Source: Pseudomonadota bacterium
Lineage (GTDB): Bacteria; Pseudomonadota; Alphaproteobacteria; Micropepsales; Micropepsaceae
Direction: 5' to 3'
Assembly: GCA_018241025.1 (NCBI GenBank)
Contig: JAFEEQ010000028.1
Span: 52,339 to 116,338 of the forward strand
DNA: 64,000 bases
Each line of letters starts with the position of its first letter. Within the stretch, counting starts at the first letter, position 1. Below are positions 9,985-19,100 of the stretch, piece after piece. The notes under the pieces are model-generated. The model saw only the letters and a list, made by a program, of their open reading frames with translations. It had not been told where the DNA came from and did no database searches. A program made the position numbers and the translations under genes.

Positions 9985-11622
9985 ATGGCCAATCTTGGCA
10001 AGTTGCGAGACCGTACCGTACCCGGCGTATATGTCACCGAACTTCCCGCTTTCCCGCCTTCCATCGTGGGCGTGCAGACGGCGGTGCCGGTGTTCATCGG
10101 CTATACCGAATACGCCACCGACCCGACCAGCAAGCAGCCGGCCTATCTCAAGGCGATTCCGCTCGCCTCGATGGCCGACTACTACAACTGGTTCGGGCAC
10201 ATCTATTCGTCGAAATACGGCGTCGAAGAAGTGACGACCGCCGGTGCACCGTTCGACTTCGAAGCGGTGAAGCCCAAGCAGAACCCGACCGATCCTTCGG
10301 TTATCGGCTACTACAACGTCGTCAACAGCGAAACGGTGCACTTCAACCTGTTCACCGCGCTGAAGCTGTTCTACGCCAATGGCGGCGGCAACTGCTACGT
10401 CATCTCGGTGGCGAACTATCAGGGCAAGCAGACCACCACGCCCGACCCGTCGCAGCCGCCCACCCAGATTCAGATCGCCGATCTCGAGGCCGGACTCGCA
10501 GTCGCCAACGATCAGGTCGGACCGACCATGCTCGTGATCCCGGACGCCTGCCTGCTCGACAACGCCAAATACGCCACGCTCACGGTCGAGCAAGTCGATC
10601 AATGCGCCAGCCTTCAGGATCGCGTCGCAATCCTCGATCTGCAAGGAGCAATGGATCCGACGACCTGGACGAAGGACGGCCTGTCGGCGCAGCGCGACCA
10701 GTTCTACGGCGATATCTCCGGCGCCGGCACCAATGTGAGCTATGCGACGGCCTACGCTCCCGCGCTGAAGACCTCGATCCTCACTGGAAGCGACATCGAC
10801 TATCGCAACCTCCAGGCGACGCAGGTGGAGTCGGATTTGCTGAAATCGCTTCTGACCCAGCAAAACGACGACACCTACGGCGCGACCGGCTCGCAGCACG
10901 ACCAGGTCCAGACCCAGATCGACCTCGCCTTCGGCGCGACCCCGCCGACGGACCCGGCGATCATCCAGTCCACCAACCAGTACCTTACCAATGCTTTGCC
11001 GCTGATGCTGCAGACCGAGAACATCCTGCTCACCAAGCTGAACGTGGCACCGCCTTCCGGCGTCATGGCGGGCATCTGGACGGCGAACGACTCCAATCGC
11101 GGCGTCTGGAATGCGCCGGCCAACATGACCTGCATCAGCGTCATTCAGCCTGAAGTGCTGCTGACCGATGCCGACCAGGGCTCGTACAACGTCCCGCTCA
11201 ACGGCTACGCGATCAACATCCTCCGCGCCTTCGTCAATCGCGGCACGGTGGTGTGGGGCGCCCGCACGCTGGACGGCAACTCCAACGACTATCGCTACAT
11301 CCAGGTGCGCCGCACGCTGGTCTACATCGAGCAGTCGATCAAGACGGCGCTGCAGCCCTTCGTCTTCGCCGCCAATGACGGCAAAACCTGGGTCACCGTC
11401 ACCGGCATGATCTCCGACTTCCTGACCGGACTTTGGACGCAGGGCGGACTGATGGGCGACAAGGCCTCGGATGCGTTCACCGTGCAATGCGGCCTGGGAA
11501 CCACGATGACCGGACAGGACATCCTGAACGGCTACATGGTCGTCTCGGTCACGCTGCAGATGGTCCACCCGGCCGAGTTCATCGAACTCACCTTCACCCA
11601 GAAGATGCAGGGCGTCAGCTGA
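9985..11622 (+). CDS. Contractile sheath protein (Pvc2/Afp2-like)
   Basis: Forms the contractile outer sheath around the tube. The N terminus (TVPGVYVTELPAFPPSI, then VPVFIGYTEYA) and the C-terminal domain ending VTLQMVHPAEFIELTFTQ are characteristic of the phage-tail sheath family; 545 residues, within the usual range. The start has a good ribosome site (GGAAGGGA, 7 nt before ATG). It is the only sheath gene in the locus, unlike Afp and PVC, which carry two or three sheath paralogues. It follows the 436-aa gene after 65 nt and precedes the tube gene by 40 nt. Confidence 0.95.
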   Translation: MANLGKLRDRTVPGVYVTELPAFPPSIVGVQTAVPVFIGYTEYATDPTSKQPAYLKAIPLASMADYYNWFGHIYSSKYGVEEVTTAGAPFDFEAVKPKQNPTDPSVIGYYNVVNSETVHFNLFTALKLFYANGGGNCYVISVANYQGKQTTTPDPSQPPTQIQIADLEAGLAVANDQVGPTMLVIPDACLLDNAKYATLTVEQVDQCASLQDRVAILDLQGAMDPTTWTKDGLSAQRDQFYGDISGAGTNVSYATAYAPALKTSILTGSDIDYRNLQATQVESDLLKSLLTQQNDDTYGATGSQHDQVQTQIDLAFGATPPTDPAIIQSTNQYLTNALPLMLQTENILLTKLNVAPPSGVMAGIWTANDSNRGVWNAPANMTCISVIQPEVLLTDADQGSYNVPLNGYAINILRAFVNRGTVVWGARTLDGNSNDYRYIQVRRTLVYIEQSIKTALQPFVFAANDGKTWVTVTGMISDFLTGLWTQGGLMGDKASDAFTVQCGLGTTMTGQDILNGYMVVSVTLQMVHPAEFIELTFTQKMQGVS

Positions 11623-11662
11623 ACGGCGCATCCCGCAAACCGAACACGATTAGGAGAACACA

Positions 11663-12112
11663 ATGGCAGGCGAGACCCAGAACAACATCTGGCCCTTACC
11701 AAAATTCTATTTCTCGGTGCAGATCGGCGGCACGAACACCAGCTTCCAGGAAGTCACCGGGCTCGACACCGAATCCCGTCCGATCGAATACCGTCACGGC
11801 GATTCACCGAGCTTCTATCCGATCAAGATGCCGGGCCTCGGCAAGGTCGGAAACGTCACGATGCGCAAGGGCATCTTCGTCAACGACGTGCAGTTGTGGG
11901 ACTGGTTCAACCAGATCAAGCTCAACACCATCGCGCGCCAGACCGTGGTGGTGAACCTGCTGGACGAGACCGGCGCGCCCAAGATGGTGTGGACGCTGAA
12001 CAACGCGTTCCCCACCAAGGTCACCGGCACCGATCTGAAGTCGGAGGGCAACGAGGTCGCGGTCGAGAGCGTCGAAATCGCCTACGAGACGCTGGTCATC
12101 TCGGCACCGTGA
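11663..12112 (+). CDS. Inner tube protein (Pvc1/Afp1-like)
   Basis: Stacked hexameric tube that carries cargo and is driven through the target membrane. The 149-residue protein has the T4 gp19-like tube pattern: FYFSVQIGGTNTSFQEVTGLD at the N terminus, a central MRKGIFVND strand, and a C-terminal VESVEIAYETL strand. The ribosome site TAGGAGA precedes the ATG by 6 nt, and the strong site fits a high-copy structural protein. Confidence 0.93.
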   Translation: MAGETQNNIWPLPKFYFSVQIGGTNTSFQEVTGLDTESRPIEYRHGDSPSFYPIKMPGLGKVGNVTMRKGIFVNDVQLWDWFNQIKLNTIARQTVVVNLLDETGAPKMVWTLNNAFPTKVTGTDLKSEGNEVAVESVEIAYETLVISAP

Positions 12113-12119
12113 GCGATCC

Positions 12120-12659
12120 ATGTCCAGTCCGGGCGTCTATTACCCGCCACCGGGATTCTATTTCACCGTCGCGGTGGCGGGTACCGGCACGCCGCTCCAG
12201 CTTCTCAGCCGTGTCGACGGCAGCTTCCAGGAGGCGAGCGGCATAGAGGCGCGCTACGAGGTCGAAGAGCTCCAGGAGGGCGGCGAGAACCGCTACGTCC
12301 ACCGGCTGCCGAAGTCGGCGAGCTATCCCAACCTCGTGCTCAAGCGCGGCTATGTCACGGCCTCTTCGTTCCTGTCTGAATGGGCGGCGCAGACGGTCGG
12401 TGCATCGTTCACGCAAGGCATCATGACCCAGACGCTGGTCGTGCTGCTGCTTGGTCCCAACCGCATGCCGACCGTCGGCTGGACCTTCAGTAATGCATGG
12501 CCGGTGCGCTGGGTCACCGGGCCGTTCAATTCGGAGCAGAACCAGGTGCTCACGGAGGTGCTGGAATTCTCCTACAACTACGTCACCCGCATCCCCTTGA
12601 ACGAAGCACTGGCGATGGTCGCACCCGTCGCCGCGCTCATCACCGCGAGCAATCTGTAG
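12120..12659 (+). CDS. Second tube-family protein (Pvc5/Afp5-like)
   Basis: A 179-residue member of the same tube family: FYFTVAVAGTGTPLQLL, then SFQEASGIEARYEVEEL and LKRGYVTASSFLSEW, ending with the strand VLEFSYNYVTRI. It differs from the main tube by a proline-rich N terminus, a QEGGENRYVHRLP insertion and a longer C-terminal tail. In PVC-type particles such divergent paralogues form the tube-initiation layer between spike and tube; that role is inferred from order and similarity. It starts 7 nt after the main tube gene. Confidence 0.88.
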   Translation: MSSPGVYYPPPGFYFTVAVAGTGTPLQLLSRVDGSFQEASGIEARYEVEELQEGGENRYVHRLPKSASYPNLVLKRGYVTASSFLSEWAAQTVGASFTQGIMTQTLVVLLLGPNRMPTVGWTFSNAWPVRWVTGPFNSEQNQVLTEVLEFSYNYVTRIPLNEALAMVAPVAALITASNL

Positions 12660-12663
12660 CGCC

Positions 12664-12858
12664 ATGACACTGCAAATCAGCGAAATCGGCATCCGACTTT
12701 CCGTCAGCGACGGCGCCACGCAGAGCGCGGCGACCGGCGGCAGCGCCATTCCCAGCAACGCCGCCGGCGCGCATCAGCCAGCTCCGCAGGTCGAGGAGAT
12801 CGTCCAGCAATGCGTCCGCCGGGTGCTCGAAAGCCTGCGCATGCACGAGGCGCGCTGA
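12664..12858 (+). CDS. Small DUF5908-like eCIS protein, 64 aa
   Basis: Tiny conserved eCIS component. It begins with a beta strand (LQISEIGIRLSVSD), continues through an Ala/Gly/Pro-rich linker and ends in an amphipathic helix (IVQQCVRRVLESL). This layout matches the DUF5908 family found between tube and LysM genes in eCIS loci. It starts 4 nt after the preceding stop and ends 1 nt before the next ATG. Exact role unknown; a baseplate chaperone or stabilising helix is possible. Confidence 0.75.
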   Translation: MTLQISEIGIRLSVSDGATQSAATGGSAIPSNAAGAHQPAPQVEEIVQQCVRRVLESLRMHEAR

Positions 12859-12859
12859 G

Positions 12860-13558
12860 ATGCTGGGTGGGCTCGAGAAGCTGGTGGTGACGGCCTACTC
12901 CGACGAGTCGTTCAACGCCTCGACCGGCAAGCCTTTCACCGTCTGGATCAATCCCGCGAGCTATGTCCACAAATACCTGATCCTCTACAACAACCGTCAG
13001 GCCCAGGGCAGCAACGGCAATTCGCCCGACTTCAACCGTATGGGTCCGGAGAATGTGACCTTCGAGCTCACCTTCGACGCCACCGGCATCGTGCCGAGCC
13101 CGACCGCTGGCGTTTCGGCCGCACCGTCCGACGGCATCGTGAGCCAGATCGATGCCTTCAAGGCGGTCGTGCTCGCCTATAACGGAAAAACCCACAGCCC
13201 GAACTACGTGATGCTGGCCTGGGCGGAGCTGCAGTTTCAGTGCCGCCTGCAATCGCTCGACGTCAGCTACACCATGTTCAAGCCGGACGGCACGCCGTTG
13301 CGGGCAAAGGCGCAATGCAGCTTCGCCGGCTTCACCAGCGAAGCGCAGCTGGCCAAGAAGGCGAACAAGAGCTCGCCCGATCTTTCGCATTGGGTACAGG
13401 TCAGGGCCGGCGATACGCTCCCCCTGCTCTGCCATCGCATCTATGGCAGCAGCACCTGGTATCTGCGTGTAGCCGAGGCCAATGGCCTGATCGACTATCG
13501 CCGCCTCGTGCCGGGCACCAGCCTGTTGTTTCCCCCACTTGCCGGAGCCGTGTCATAG
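12860..13558 (+). CDS. LysM-type baseplate hub protein (Pvc7/Afp7-like)
   Basis: 232 residues. The N-terminal two thirds is beta-rich (KLVVTAYSDESF, then NVTFELTFDATGIV), as in the CIS hub adaptor. The C-terminal 55 residues form a LysM fold (VQVRAGDTLPLLCHRIYGS, with WYLRVAEANGL and LVPGTSLLFPP). In contractile systems this protein links spike hub and tube, like T4 gp53 or P2 gpX. The ATG follows the DUF5908 stop by 1 nt. The stop codon (tcaTAG) overlaps the apparent start of the spike gene, which has no standard initiation codon. Confidence 0.88.
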   Translation: MLGGLEKLVVTAYSDESFNASTGKPFTVWINPASYVHKYLILYNNRQAQGSNGNSPDFNRMGPENVTFELTFDATGIVPSPTAGVSAAPSDGIVSQIDAFKAVVLAYNGKTHSPNYVMLAWAELQFQCRLQSLDVSYTMFKPDGTPLRAKAQCSFAGFTSEAQLAKKANKSSPDLSHWVQVRAGDTLPLLCHRIYGSSTWYLRVAEANGLIDYRRLVPGTSLLFPPLAGAVS

Positions 13559-15351
13559 CTGCCCCCTCACCCCAGACTGCCTCCGGCGCGCTCGCCACCT
13601 TTACGATCAAGGCGAACGGCAAAGCCATCGACAGCGCATGGCAGGTCTATGCGATCGACATCTGGAACGGCGTGAACAAGATCCCCAAGGCGCGGATCGT
13701 GTTCTACGACGGCGACGCCTCGTCGGAGACCTTTCCGATCAGCGAGACCGGCACGTTGATCCCCGGCGTGCCGATCGAGATCAGCCTCGGTTACGACAGC
13801 ACCGAAACGGTAGTGTTCTCAGGCGTGATCTATCGTCAAGGGCTTCAGATCGGCGAGAACGCCAATTCGAAACTGATCGTCGACGCGACCGACAACGCGA
13901 TCAAGATGACCCTCGCCCGCCACAACGCGGTCTTCGAGAAGATCGCCGACAGCGATCTGATCGGTAAGCTGATCGGCAATGCCGGCCTGTCCAAATCGGT
14001 GACCTCGACCAGCACGCAGCAACCGTCGATCGTCCAATACTATGCCACCGACTGGGACCTCATGGTCATGCGGGCAGAGTTGAACTCTATGGTTGTGACG
14101 GTCGAGGCCGGCAAAGTCACCGTCGCGCCGCCGGACACCTCCAAGGCGGCCGTCCTGACGGTCACCTATGGCGACTCGATCCTCGACTTCCGCTCCGACA
14201 TGGACGCCTCGACCCAATACGCGCCGTCGGCCATCCAGAGCTACGCGTGGGATCCTGCAACCCAAAAGCTGGCAAAGTCCGGCACGGCATCGGCGAGTGT
14301 CACCGAACCCGGCAATATTTCGTCCGCCGACCTCGCCAAGGTCTTCGCGATCTCGCCCTATCTTCAGGAGACCGGCGCCGAGATCGACCAGGAAAATCTG
14401 ACGAACTGGTCCTCGGGCGATCTTCTGAAGGCCAAGCTCGCCAAGATCCGCGGCCATGTCGCTTTCGCCGGCAACGCTCTCGCCAAACCGGGAACGATGA
14501 TCACCCTTGCGGGCCTGGGAGACCGCTTCAACGGAAACGTCTTCGTATCCGGCGTGCACCAGTCGCTCAGCGAAGGCTTCTGGATGACGACGGCGGAGTT
14601 CGGCCTGTCGCCCGACTGGTTCGCCGCCAGCGCACCGAATATCCCGGCACCCGGCGCCTCCGGCCAGCTTCCACCGATCAACGGTCTCCAGACCGGCGTG
14701 GTCAAGAAGATCGACGCCGATCCCGATGGCGGCTTCCGAGTCTATGTCGATCTGCCGCTCCTGCAAGCGACGCCGGGTGTCTGGGCCAGGCTCGGCTCCT
14801 TCTATGCCTCCAGCGGCATCGGCGCGGAGTTCTATCCCGAGATCGGCGACGAAGTCGTCGTCGCTTTCATGAACGACGACCCGCGCTTTCCCGTCATCGT
14901 CGGCAGCCTCTACAGCAAGAAGAATCCGCCACCGGTTCCGCCCGACGCCACGAACAAACAGAAGACCATCGTCACCAAGTCGAAGCTGCGCATCGATTTC
15001 TTCGAGGACAAGAAGGCCATCGAAATCTCGACGCCCGGCGGCCATTTGATCCGCATGGACGATGACGCCAAGACCATCGTGGTCAAGGATTCGAACGGCA
15101 ACAAGGCGACTTTCGCCTCGGGCGGCATCACCCTCGACAGCGCCGCGAACATCGAGCTGCAGGCCAAGGGCAACGTCACCATACAGGCCGGAGGCAATCT
15201 CGCGCTCAAGGCGACAGCCAATCTCACCGCTGAGGGCGTGCAGATCAAACAGACCGCCCAGACAAATTTCGAAGCCACCGGCAACGCCCAGGCCAAGCTG
15301 ACGGCCGGCGCCATGGTCGTCATCCAGGGTGCCATGGTGAAGATCAATTGA
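13555..15351 (+). CDS. VgrG-like spike protein (Pvc8/Afp8-like)
   Basis: Trimeric needle hub and spike. From about 13600 the protein aligns with Pvc8-type spikes: FTIKANGKAIDSAW, then SLGYDSTETVVFSGVIYRQ, a central GVVKKIDADPDGGFRV gp5-OB region (VWARLGSFYASSG, GDEVVVAFMNDDPRFPVIVGS), and a C-terminal beta-helix rich in QAKGNVTIQAGGN-type repeats. The frame is open upstream to 13240 inside the LysM gene, but family homology begins near 13555-13600. No ATG, GTG or TTG is available there. The only candidate is ATA at 13555, overlapping the previous stop as ATAG; the next in-frame standard starts (TTG 13756, GTG 13813) would remove conserved sequence. Coordinates therefore assume coupled re-initiation at ATA, giving about 598 residues. 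Confidence 0.85.
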   Translation: MAAPSPQTASGALATFTIKANGKAIDSAWQVYAIDIWNGVNKIPKARIVFYDGDASSETFPISETGTLIPGVPIEISLGYDSTETVVFSGVIYRQGLQIGENANSKLIVDATDNAIKMTLARHNAVFEKIADSDLIGKLIGNAGLSKSVTSTSTQQPSIVQYYATDWDLMVMRAELNSMVVTVEAGKVTVAPPDTSKAAVLTVTYGDSILDFRSDMDASTQYAPSAIQSYAWDPATQKLAKSGTASASVTEPGNISSADLAKVFAISPYLQETGAEIDQENLTNWSSGDLLKAKLAKIRGHVAFAGNALAKPGTMITLAGLGDRFNGNVFVSGVHQSLSEGFWMTTAEFGLSPDWFAASAPNIPAPGASGQLPPINGLQTGVVKKIDADPDGGFRVYVDLPLLQATPGVWARLGSFYASSGIGAEFYPEIGDEVVVAFMNDDPRFPVIVGSLYSKKNPPPVPPDATNKQKTIVTKSKLRIDFFEDKKAIEISTPGGHLIRMDDDAKTIVVKDSNGNKATFASGGITLDSAANIELQAKGNVTIQAGGNLALKATANLTAEGVQIKQTAQTNFEATGNAQAKLTAGAMVVIQGAMVKIN

Positions 15352-15358
15352 GGATGTG

Positions 15359-15661
15359 ATGCCCCCCGCAGCTCGCCTTACCGACATGCACACCTGTCCG
15401 ATGCAGACACCGGCCGTCCCGGCACCGATCCCGCATGTCGGTGGCCCCATCACCGGACCCGGCGCACCCACCGTGCTGATCGGCGGCCTGCCGGCGGCAA
15501 AGGTCGGCGACATGGCGGTCTGTGTCGGCCCGCCCGACAGCCTGATCAAGGGCTCCGCGACGGTGATGATCATGGGCATGCCCGCGGTCCGGATGGGCGA
15601 CAGCACGGCCCATGGCGGCACGGTCGTCCTTGGCTTCCCGACCGTGATGATCGGAGGCTGA
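15359..15661 (+). CDS. PAAR-repeat spike tip (Pvc10-like)
   Basis: About 100-residue PAAR protein that caps the VgrG spike with a metal-bound point. Visible motifs: PPAARLTDMHTCP at the start, GGPITGPGAPTVLIGGLPAA, VGDMAVCVGPPD, MGMPAVRMGDSTAHGG. The Cys and His residues fit zinc coordination at the tip. A GTG directly before the ATG is an alternative start. No toxin domain is fused. The gene sits 7 nt after the spike gene and 4 nt before the gp25 gene; PVC itself has gp25 before PAAR, so the order is swapped here. Confidence 0.92.
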   Translation: MPPAARLTDMHTCPMQTPAVPAPIPHVGGPITGPGAPTVLIGGLPAAKVGDMAVCVGPPDSLIKGSATVMIMGMPAVRMGDSTAHGGTVVLGFPTVMIGG

Positions 15662-15665
15662 TGCA

Positions 15666-16100
15666 ATGGCGGCATCGGCCAGTCCCTATCCGCCCTTTCT
15701 CGGCACCGGCTGGAGCTTTCCGCCGACATTCGCGCGCAACACCGCCAGCGTCGTCATGCTGAGCGATGTTGAGGACATCAAGGCGAGCCTCTGGATCCTG
15801 TTTTCGACAAGCCTCGGCGAGCGGATCATGCTCGCGACCTACGGAACCTCGCTTTGGCAAAAGGTGTTCGCGGCGCTCACCACGACCATGGCGAACGACA
15901 TCCGGACGCTGATCGCGCGCGCAATTCTCGAATGGGAGCCCAGGATCGATGTCGAACGGGTGACGGTCCAGCAGATCGATCCATTGCAGGGCCGGCTCGA
16001 CATCACAGTCGACTTCATGGTGCGTCAGACCAATATCCGCAGCAACCTGGTCTATCCGTTCTACCTGCAGGAGGCGACGCTGCCGCCACCGCCGCCGTAG
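15666..16100 (+). CDS. gp25-like baseplate wedge protein (Pvc9-like)
   Basis: Baseplate wedge subunit that primes sheath assembly. The 144-residue protein shows the gp25/GPW pattern: ASVVMLSDVEDIKASLWILFST, then the conserved LGERIMLATYGTSLW and a C-terminal beta hairpin (GRLDITVDFMVRQTN). It ends in a run of six prolines, an unusual tail. It lies between PAAR and the large baseplate gene with gaps of 4 nt each. Confidence 0.92.
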   Translation: MAASASPYPPFLGTGWSFPPTFARNTASVVMLSDVEDIKASLWILFSTSLGERIMLATYGTSLWQKVFAALTTTMANDIRTLIARAILEWEPRIDVERVTVQQIDPLQGRLDITVDFMVRQTNIRSNLVYPFYLQEATLPPPPP

Positions 16101-16104
16101 CGCG

Positions 16105-19100
16105 ATGGCAGACGGCCGGCCGAAGAAGACCCTGAATCAGGCGACAAGCCAGCGGACACGCTGGCGCGAGGCGCCCGCGCCCGCACGCGTCAAGGTCGAC
16201 GGCCGCAGCCTTGCCGATCTTCTCGCCTTCGGCGCCGAATATGGCGCGCTCATCACCTTCTACGATCTGGCAGACAAGCCCGATGGCGACTGGGCGATCT
16301 TCTTCCGCAACGATCCGAGCATCGCGTTGGCGCTGGTCGCGAGCCTCGATGTCGGCAGCATAGCGACGGCGCTGCGGCACGAGATTGCCGCTCTCCGCCA
16401 CATCCACGGAACGACGCGCCGGCTCGAAGCCTTGCGACGCATCATCGGCGTCATCCTCCGTCTCGTCCGCATTCTCGACAACGGTGCGAACGTTCCCGGT
16501 GCCGTCGGCCTTTCCAAGGCCATTGCGCACGAAGTTCAGAGCTTCCTGTCGTCCGAGCTGCGAAACTTCGCGATCCGCACCACTGCCATCTCGCCCGAGC
16601 CCGATTTGCATATCGACCTTGCGGGGCTGTCCGATCTCTGGGGCGTGTCGCGGCCGGCGATCGGGAGCGGCGATGTCGGCTACAGCGGCGACTGGTTCCG
16701 GGAAATCATTGCCGCGCTGGAAGATCTCGCCGCCGTCCTGATCGCCTCGCTCACCCGACTATCGGCGCAAGCGCGCGACCACCTGGCTTCGTCGCTCGAG
16801 GCTCAGGGGCACGCGCCTCAGTCCGCACTCTACGACGCCTTTGCCAAGCTGTTCGGTCACGCCCAGAACACGGTCAATGAATTTCCGCGCCGCATGGTCG
16901 AGTACTATTACAGCACGGTTCTCAAGCAGAGCAGCCGCCGCGAGGCCCCGGACCAGGTCTATCTCACCTTCGCGCCGGCCCAGGGCATCGCGGAAACCGA
17001 TGTTCCGAAAGGAACGGTCTTCCCGGCGGGCACGGAGGACGACGGCACGGTCATCAACTATGCGGCCGATCGTTCCCTGGAAGTCTATGACAGCACTGTC
17101 GCGGCGCTGCGCACTTTGCGCGCAACCTCGAACCAATTGCTGAGCGGTACGGTCACGCTCGCCGAACAGGCGCCGGCGATCGCCGCGCCCTTCCCACCGT
17201 TTGGCGCGAACGAAGCCGGCGAACAGGGCTCGCTCACCAGCAGCTGCGCGACGCTGGGCTTCGCGGTGGCCAGCAACACGCTGATGCTGACCGGCGGCGA
17301 CCGCCGCGTCGACCTGCGTTTCCAGATCGGAGGTGCGAGCTGGTTGAAGCTGCAGCGCCGCCTTGCACCGCTGGCACGCCAGCTCGACCTCGGTGCCGAA
17401 GCCGTTCTCGCGCAGCTGATGCAGGCGAGTTTCGGCCTGCAGCGCTCTGCGGCCGGTGGCTGGATTGCCGTGGCCGATTTCACCGTCGTGCCCGATATCA
17501 AGTCCCGCAATATCATCCTTGTACTGAGTTTCACTCTCGCCGACGGCGCAGCGCCCCTCGTTGCATTGTCGACCCTGCCGGCCGATCCGGATGCCACGCC
17601 GCCCACGGGACCTGTGCCGAGCCAGGACATGCCCGTGCTGATGGCGAACCTGATCCAGGATCCCGTGACCCTCAGAAACGGCGATGCGAGCGTCCAGGTA
17701 TTTCCATATCCCATCATGGCCGAGGTCGCGCTCGACACCCTCACGATCTATGTCAACGTCCAGAACTTCGGCGCCCTCGCGCTCACCACAGCCAACGGCC
17801 CGGTCGATGCGAGTCAGTCCTTCGCCACACTGGGATCGCCGCCTGTTCGGTTCTCGACGCTCGAAATGGCATCTCCGGAACTGTTTCTGAAGCGCCTCGA
17901 CTATCTGACCCTCACCAACGACTGGTACGGCATCCCGACCGGCGCCACCGGCTTCAGCGGCTACTATCAAGCCTATGTCGAAGATGCGGACGGCAACCCC
18001 TTGGACCCCATCGACAATACGACGTTCCTGTCGACGGTGACGGTGAACAATCCGGGCTATTGGACGCTGGACCAGCCGAAGCAGGTGCCGGGCAACGACG
18101 CGGCGCTCTATCTGTTTCAGACGACCGAGGGCAATCCGGTCACCGAGCCCTGTGCGCCCCTGAAAGGCCGCACCGTATTCGAAAAGCTCCCGGTCGCGAT
18201 CGCAACACCGCCACCGCAATACGATCCCTCACTGAGCGCCATCGTCCTCACGCTGACCGAACCGCCCTACGCTTTCGGCGACACACTCTACGCCCGGAAC
18301 GTCATGGCTGCATCGTTGCGCGAGACCGCACTCGCCGCCGCCTGCGCCCAGAAATGCGCGCAGCCCAAACCCGATCCGCCTGAGATGAAAGCGCTCGCGG
18401 CTTCTCTCGATGCAGTCGCCGCTGCAAATTCCGATACACCGGCCCGCCAGTATCGCCAGGCCGTCACCGACGCCGCCTCGAAATCGCTTTCGCAGATGAC
18501 GGGAACCGTGCTCACCCTTATCGGCGATGCCCGCGCGCCCGGCCTAGACGCGGCACTGACAGGCGGAACTACGCAGGACGATCTTTTTGCAGAGGACGGC
18601 GGCACCGGACCCTCCTCCGCGGACGTCGCCATGAACCTCGCCCGCTGGATCTCGCAGAACGGCGCTGCCGCGCGCGATCCCGCGACACGCGATGCGATCC
18701 GGCGGATCGTCGAAGCCCAGAGCCATGTCATCGATGCGGTCACCGAGGCTGCGCGCCCGCCCGTCGCAGCAGCACGGGCGAAGGTAACCGCGACGCTGTT
18801 CGCCGCGCGGGCCGCGCTGCGCACGCCCGACCCGCTGCCGGTCAAGGATTGCATTGCCAGGTGCATGGGAGCCGATCCGGCGCGGTCCTACCCCAACGTG
18901 CCCTGGCTGCCGATGACCTCGGCGGTCACGCTGCACTATGCCGGTCTCAGCGCCCTCCCGAACAAGCCCGTGGCCGGCGACGCGTACTACTATCTCGAGC
19001 CGTTCGACTCCGTTGCGGCGGTGGACTGGACGACCGGCAGCGGAGAAGTGCCGCTGCTCCAGCCGCAAGCGGACCAAGGCGCCCTGTTCATCGGGCTCAC

